Positions 5,152 to 7,324 of a stretch of 7,324 nucleotides of DNA are shown piece after piece. Made by a program: the position numbers and the translations under genes. Source of the stretch: Candidatus Rokuibacteriota bacterium (GTDB taxonomy: Bacteria; JAUVQV01); contig JAUWCW010000093.1 of NCBI GenBank assembly GCA_030609125.1, positions 1-7,324 on the forward strand. The letters run 5' to 3'. The notes beneath the pieces are model-generated. The model searched no databases and had not been told where the DNA came from. It worked only from the letters and a program-made list of their open reading frames with translations. Every line of letters starts with the position of its first letter. Positions within the stretch are counted from its first letter, which is position 1.

Positions 5152-6171
5152 ATGGGAGAAAGAGCGGAGGAGAAGCGGCTGGCCATACTGAGGGCCCTTC
5201 ACGAGGAGGAGGGGCCCCTCTGCAGTGCCCGGATCACCGAGCACCTCTCCGCCATGGGCCACGAGGTGAGCGAGCGGACCGTGCGCTTTCACCTCAAGGC
5301 CCTCGACAAGAAGAGGCTCACGGAGAACCTCGGCAAGCGGGGGCGGCAGATCACCGAGCGGGGCCTGAAGGAGCTCTCCACCGCCCGCATCTACGACAAG
5401 GTCGGCTACCTCGCCGCCAAGATAGATCTCATGACGTACCGCATGGACTTCAACCTCGGTACGCGCACGGGCAGTGTCGTCATGAACGTCACTCTTCTCG
5501 AAAGGGACCAGCTCGAGAGGGCCTACCCCCTCATCAGCCGCGTCTTCGACGCGGAGCTCTCCATGGGCCGGCTCCTGACGCTTCTCTCCCCCGGAGAGCG
5601 TGTGGGCGATGTCCTGATCCCCGAGGGAAAGATCGGGATCGGCACCGTCTGCTCCATCACCCTGAACGGCGTCCTGCTCGAGCATGGCATTCCCACCATC
5701 TCCCGCTTCGGGGGCCTCCTGGAACTGAAGAACGGCAAGCCTTCGCGGTTTGTCGAGCTCATTCACTACGAGGGCACGACGCTGGATCCCCTGGAAGTTT
5801 TCATCCGCAGCGGAATGACGGATTACTGGGGGGCGACGGAATCGGGCAACGGGCTCGTGGGCGCCAGCTTTCGTGAGGTTCCCTGCGACAGCCGCAGCCG
5901 CCTGCTGACAATAGTCCGCACCATGAAGGAGGCGGGGCTGGGGGGCGTCTGCATGATCGGGTGGCCCGGTCGTCCTCTGCTGGAAATTCCCGTCAGCGAG
6001 GGACGCCTGGGAGTGATCGTCATGGGAGGCCTGAATCCCGTGGCGATTCTCGAGGAACTCGGCATTCGGGTCCGTCAGACGGGAGCGCTGGCGGGCCTTG
6101 TCGAGTACCGGGACCTCTTCTCCTTCGAGGAGCTGCCGCGGAGGGTAAAGGAGCTCTCAGGATCCCTCTGA
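5152..6171 (+). CDS. nrpR: NrpR-family nitrogen regulator (winged helix plus one DUF128/NrpR domain)
   Basis: A 339-residue transcription regulator. Residues about 5-75 form a winged helix (KRLAILRALHEEEG, then VSERTVRFHLKALDKKRL as recognition region and wing). Residues about 80-320 match the NrpR/DUF128 domain, with VCSITLNGVLLEHGIPTISR (166-185), followed by FGGLLELKNGKP, then VELIHYEGTTLDPLEVFI (201-218) and GLGGVCMIGWPGRPLLEIP (262-280). In methanogens NrpR represses nitrogen-assimilation genes and is released by 2-oxoglutarate. Some archaeal forms have two DUF128 domains; this one has one. The ATG at 5152 has GAGG 5 nt upstream (5143-5146). The frame is open to 4984, but that extension is not family-like and covers operator-like repeats. 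It is divergent from the synthase-like gene. The family call is firm; effector and targets are inferred. Confidence 0.88.
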   Translation: MGERAEEKRLAILRALHEEEGPLCSARITEHLSAMGHEVSERTVRFHLKALDKKRLTENLGKRGRQITERGLKELSTARIYDKVGYLAAKIDLMTYRMDFNLGTRTGSVVMNVTLLERDQLERAYPLISRVFDAELSMGRLLTLLSPGERVGDVLIPEGKIGIGTVCSITLNGVLLEHGIPTISRFGGLLELKNGKPSRFVELIHYEGTTLDPLEVFIRSGMTDYWGATESGNGLVGASFREVPCDSRSRLLTIVRTMKEAGLGGVCMIGWPGRPLLEIPVSEGRLGVIVMGGLNPVAILEELGIRVRQTGALAGLVEYRDLFSFEELPRRVKELSGSL

Positions 6172-6177
6172 GCTTCT

Positions 6178-6798
6178 TTAAAAGCCGTAGGCAACCAGCC
6201 CGACGATGTTCCAGAACTTAAGGCTCTGCTCGTCGGCGGCAATCTGGGTCCAGACGTGGGTGTATCGTGCATCTACACCCAGGTACACCCGCTCGCCCAC
6301 CGGCAGGAGAAGGCCGCCGCCGCCGTTGACACCAAAGTCGGTTTCGGTGTTGTCCCCAAGGTTCTTAATGTCGAACTTCCAGAAGTAGCCTCCCACGCCG
6401 AAGGTGAGGTAGGGTCTTATTCCCTCTGTCGGCAGGTACACCTTTCCATTGAGGGTCAGCTCGTTCATCGTCAGGCTCTTCTCACCCCCGAAATGCTCCT
6501 CTTCTATGTCGGGAAACATCGACATCTGCAGGTGAATGGGGAAGAGCTCGCCCAGCCCCTGTTCACTCTCATCGTGAGTGTGGCGGACCAGAGAGCCCTC
6601 AACGGAGAAGTAGGGAGAATAGGCCACTTCACCGAAGAAGCCGTAGAGGAACCCTCCGTCAAAATCCTCGCCGAAGTCCCCCGTGGGACCGGCGTAGCCG
6701 AGCTTTGCTCCAACCAGGTACTCGCTCCGGGCAAAAGAGACGGAGTGTAAACCGATCACCAGGACTGCCGCAACGGCAAAGATCATTGCCTTTTTCAT
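6178..6798 (-). CDS. Outer-membrane beta-barrel protein, function unknown
   Basis: A 206-residue protein with a clear signal peptide (MKKAMIFAVAAVLVIGLHSV, cut after SFA at residue 23). The mature part is rich in alternating aromatic/hydrophobic strands separated by polar, acidic loops: YLVGAKLGYAG, FLYGFFGEVAYS, YFSVEGSLVRH, LTLNGKVYLP, RPYLTFGVGGYFWKF, RVYLGVDARYTHVW. It ends in LVAYGF, the C-terminal Phe signature read by the BAM insertion machinery. This suits a small barrel of about eight strands of the OmpW/OmpX-like superfamily; I cannot name the subfamily or a ligand. The ATG at 6796-6798 has GGGGAGGGG upstream. An in-frame ATG nine codons earlier is disfavoured, because it would place that ribosome-binding sequence inside the gene. 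The stop codon is 6 nt from that of the convergent regulator. Confidence 0.85.
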   Translation of the reverse strand: MKKAMIFAVAAVLVIGLHSVSFARSEYLVGAKLGYAGPTGDFGEDFDGGFLYGFFGEVAYSPYFSVEGSLVRHTHDESEQGLGELFPIHLQMSMFPDIEEEHFGGEKSLTMNELTLNGKVYLPTEGIRPYLTFGVGGYFWKFDIKNLGDNTETDFGVNGGGGLLLPVGERVYLGVDARYTHVWTQIAADEQSLKFWNIVGLVAYGF

Positions 6799-6859
6799 AG
6801 GTTCCCCTCCCCGACATAATAACAAAAGGTTTAGATGGATCTGCAGTGCTTACATTCTA

Positions 6860-6882
6860 GCCCTTACTCTTCTTATAAGGGC
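6860..6882. promoter_or_regulatory. Inverted repeat over the beta-barrel gene's promoter
   Basis: GCCCTTA-N9-TAAGGGC is a perfect 7-bp inverted repeat, centred at 6871, which covers the -10 box and the expected start site of the minus-strand promoter. It could be an operator for an unidentified dimeric repressor. If transcription begins near 6865, only one arm would be in the RNA, so an RNA hairpin is unlikely. Confidence 0.4.
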
Positions 6883-6901
6883 CTGCGGGAGTCTTTGTCA
6901 A
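6872..6901 (-). promoter_or_regulatory. Strong sigma70 promoter of the beta-barrel gene
   Basis: On the minus strand a perfect TTGACA (6901-6896) is followed after 18 nt by TATAAG (6877-6872), five of six matches to TATAAT; TTATAA at 17 nt is an alternative register. Transcription would start near 6865 and leave a leader of about 66 nt before the ATG at 6798. Confidence 0.7.
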
Positions 6902-7018
6902 GCAAAAAGCTGTGCTCATTTTTTACTTGTCCGCACCGTTCTCTCCGGGTTATTCTTTTTCCGGAACTTTGCGTTTCGCAAATCGGTTAACAGCGGCACA
7001 ATTCCGGGAGGTTCCGCT

Positions 7019-7078
7019 ATGGTGGTGAGGTTTCCAAGGGTCTGTGAAGATTCCCAAGAATCATTCCCGGTGCGCTAG
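7019..7078 (+). CDS. Possible 19-codon leader ORF upstream of the sulfatase gene
   Basis: ATG at 7019 has a perfect GGGAGG 7 nt upstream (7006-7011), the best ribosome-binding site in this region. The ORF encodes MVVRFPRVCEDSQESFPVR and stops with TAG at 7076-7078, 7 nt before the sulfatase ATG, in another frame. It could be a translated leader that couples ribosomes to the sulfatase start, which itself has no good Shine-Dalgarno. The peptide resembles nothing I know, and chance is a real alternative. Confidence 0.3.
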   Translation: MVVRFPRVCEDSQESFPVR

Positions 7079-7085
7079 CCGGCAT

Positions 7086-7324
7086 ATGAGGCGGTTCTTT
7101 TCCCAGCCGAAGGCGCTCCGCAACGTTTTCTATGCGCTTGCTTTCATGGTGAGCGTAGGCTCCGGCTGCGCCGTCAAGAAGGAACAGCCCACTTCGGTCA
7201 TCCTGATAACGATAGATTCTCTCAGGGCCGATCATGTTTCCTTCAACGGCTATGATTTTGACACGACCCCTTTCCTTGACAGGTTGTCTCAAGACAGCGT
7301 GGTCTTTCAACACGCCTACACGCC
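7086..7324 (+). CDS. Partial sulfatase / alkaline-phosphatase-superfamily protein, probably membrane-anchored
   Basis: The 79 complete codons present show a basic, hydrophobic N-terminus (residues 1-26), then SVILITIDSLRADHVSFNGY and DFDTTPFLDRLSQDSVVFQH. This is the classic opening of the sulfatase domain, in which the Asp of TIDSLRADH is a metal ligand. The catalytic Cys/Ser motif lies beyond the window, so sulfatase cannot be told from phosphoethanolamine transferase-like or phosphatase relatives. VGSGC (Cys28) may be a lipobox, but it has Gly at the -3 position, so lipidation is uncertain. The start is ambiguous: ATG at 7086 lacks a Shine-Dalgarno, and an in-frame GTG at 7044 (AAGGG close upstream) would add 14 residues. 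TGA at 7026-7028 closes the frame above that. It is divergent from the beta-barrel gene. Confidence 0.85.
   Translation, partial: MRRFFSQPKALRNVFYALAFMVSVGSGCAVKKEQPTSVILITIDSLRADHVSFNGYDFDTTPFLDRLSQDSVVFQHAYT

Larger units (their letters stand above)
6799..7085. other. Divergent intergenic region between the beta-barrel and sulfatase genes
   Basis: About 287 bp. The left part holds the beta-barrel gene's leader and promoter. Further right there is a small hairpin, TTTGCG-TTT-CGCAAA (6968-6982), and a 19-codon ORF with a good ribosome-binding site (7019-7078). I found no convincing promoter for the rightward sulfatase gene. Confidence 0.6.

Noticed and set aside
6152-6180. A possible terminator at the end of the NrpR-like gene (CTCAG-N7-CTGAG followed by CTTCTTT).
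   Set aside because: The uninterrupted stem is only 5 bp, extending it needs a 2-nt bulge, and the U-run is interrupted; too weak to call.
6968-6982. A small hairpin, TTTGCG-TTT-CGCAAA, between the beta-barrel and sulfatase genes.
   Set aside because: It is short, A/T-ended, has no U-tract and is not placed on a recognisable promoter; it may be chance.
1-7324. CRISPR arrays, tRNA or rRNA genes, insertion sequences and phage or defence genes.
   Set aside because: No direct repeat arrays, cloverleaf-like sequences, transposase motifs or terminal inverted repeats were seen by eye. The window looks like ordinary chromosomal genes.

Overview
The window looks like chromosomal DNA from a GC-rich, diderm (outer-membrane-bearing) bacterium. 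The evidence for an outer membrane is a phospholipid-trafficking Mla operon and a beta-barrel protein ending in the C-terminal Phe typical of outer-membrane insertion. An NrpR-type nitrogen regulator, best known from methanogenic archaea, next to a stand-alone FMN-domain glutamate-synthase-like enzyme suggests an anaerobic lineage such as Desulfobacterota (the former Deltaproteobacteria). That taxonomic guess is inference and is weak.

Positions 1-2969, minus strand: a compact mla operon in transcriptional order mlaE (permease), mlaF (ATPase), mlaD (MCE protein), mlaA (VacJ-like), then the first 28 codons of a secreted protein that is probably mlaC, cut by the window edge. mlaE/mlaF overlap by 4 nt, mlaF/mlaD by 20 nt, and mlaD/mlaA abut. 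A sigma70-like promoter lies at 3006-3034. Together these genes should build the inner-membrane ABC transporter and its outer-membrane and periplasmic partners, which move phospholipid between the two membranes. MlaA is unusual in having no lipobox cysteine.

Positions 3102-4746, minus strand: a 529-residue FMN-binding glutamate-synthase-family protein, ending in a perfect 15-bp hairpin that probably terminates it. Positions 5152-6171, plus strand: a divergently transcribed 339-residue regulator with an N-terminal winged helix and one NrpR (DUF128) effector domain. The 405-bp region between them holds a near-consensus promoter for the synthase-like gene (TTGACA-N18-TATATT), with a TGGCA-N6-TGCCA inverted repeat sitting on the -10/start-site region, plus several related TGGCA/TGCCA palindromes. 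The inferred circuit is an NrpR-like, 2-oxoglutarate-sensing repressor controlling an enzyme of the glutamate synthase family, whose classical reaction consumes 2-oxoglutarate. This is the most interesting part of the window.

Positions 6178-6798, minus strand: a 206-residue outer-membrane beta-barrel protein, convergent with the regulator (6 nt between the stop codons), with a strong promoter at 6872-6901 overlapped by a 7-bp inverted repeat. Positions 7086-7324, plus strand: the N-terminus of a sulfatase / alkaline-phosphatase-superfamily protein, probably a lipoprotein or otherwise membrane-anchored, running off the window. A 19-codon ORF with an ideal ribosome-binding site lies just upstream of it.
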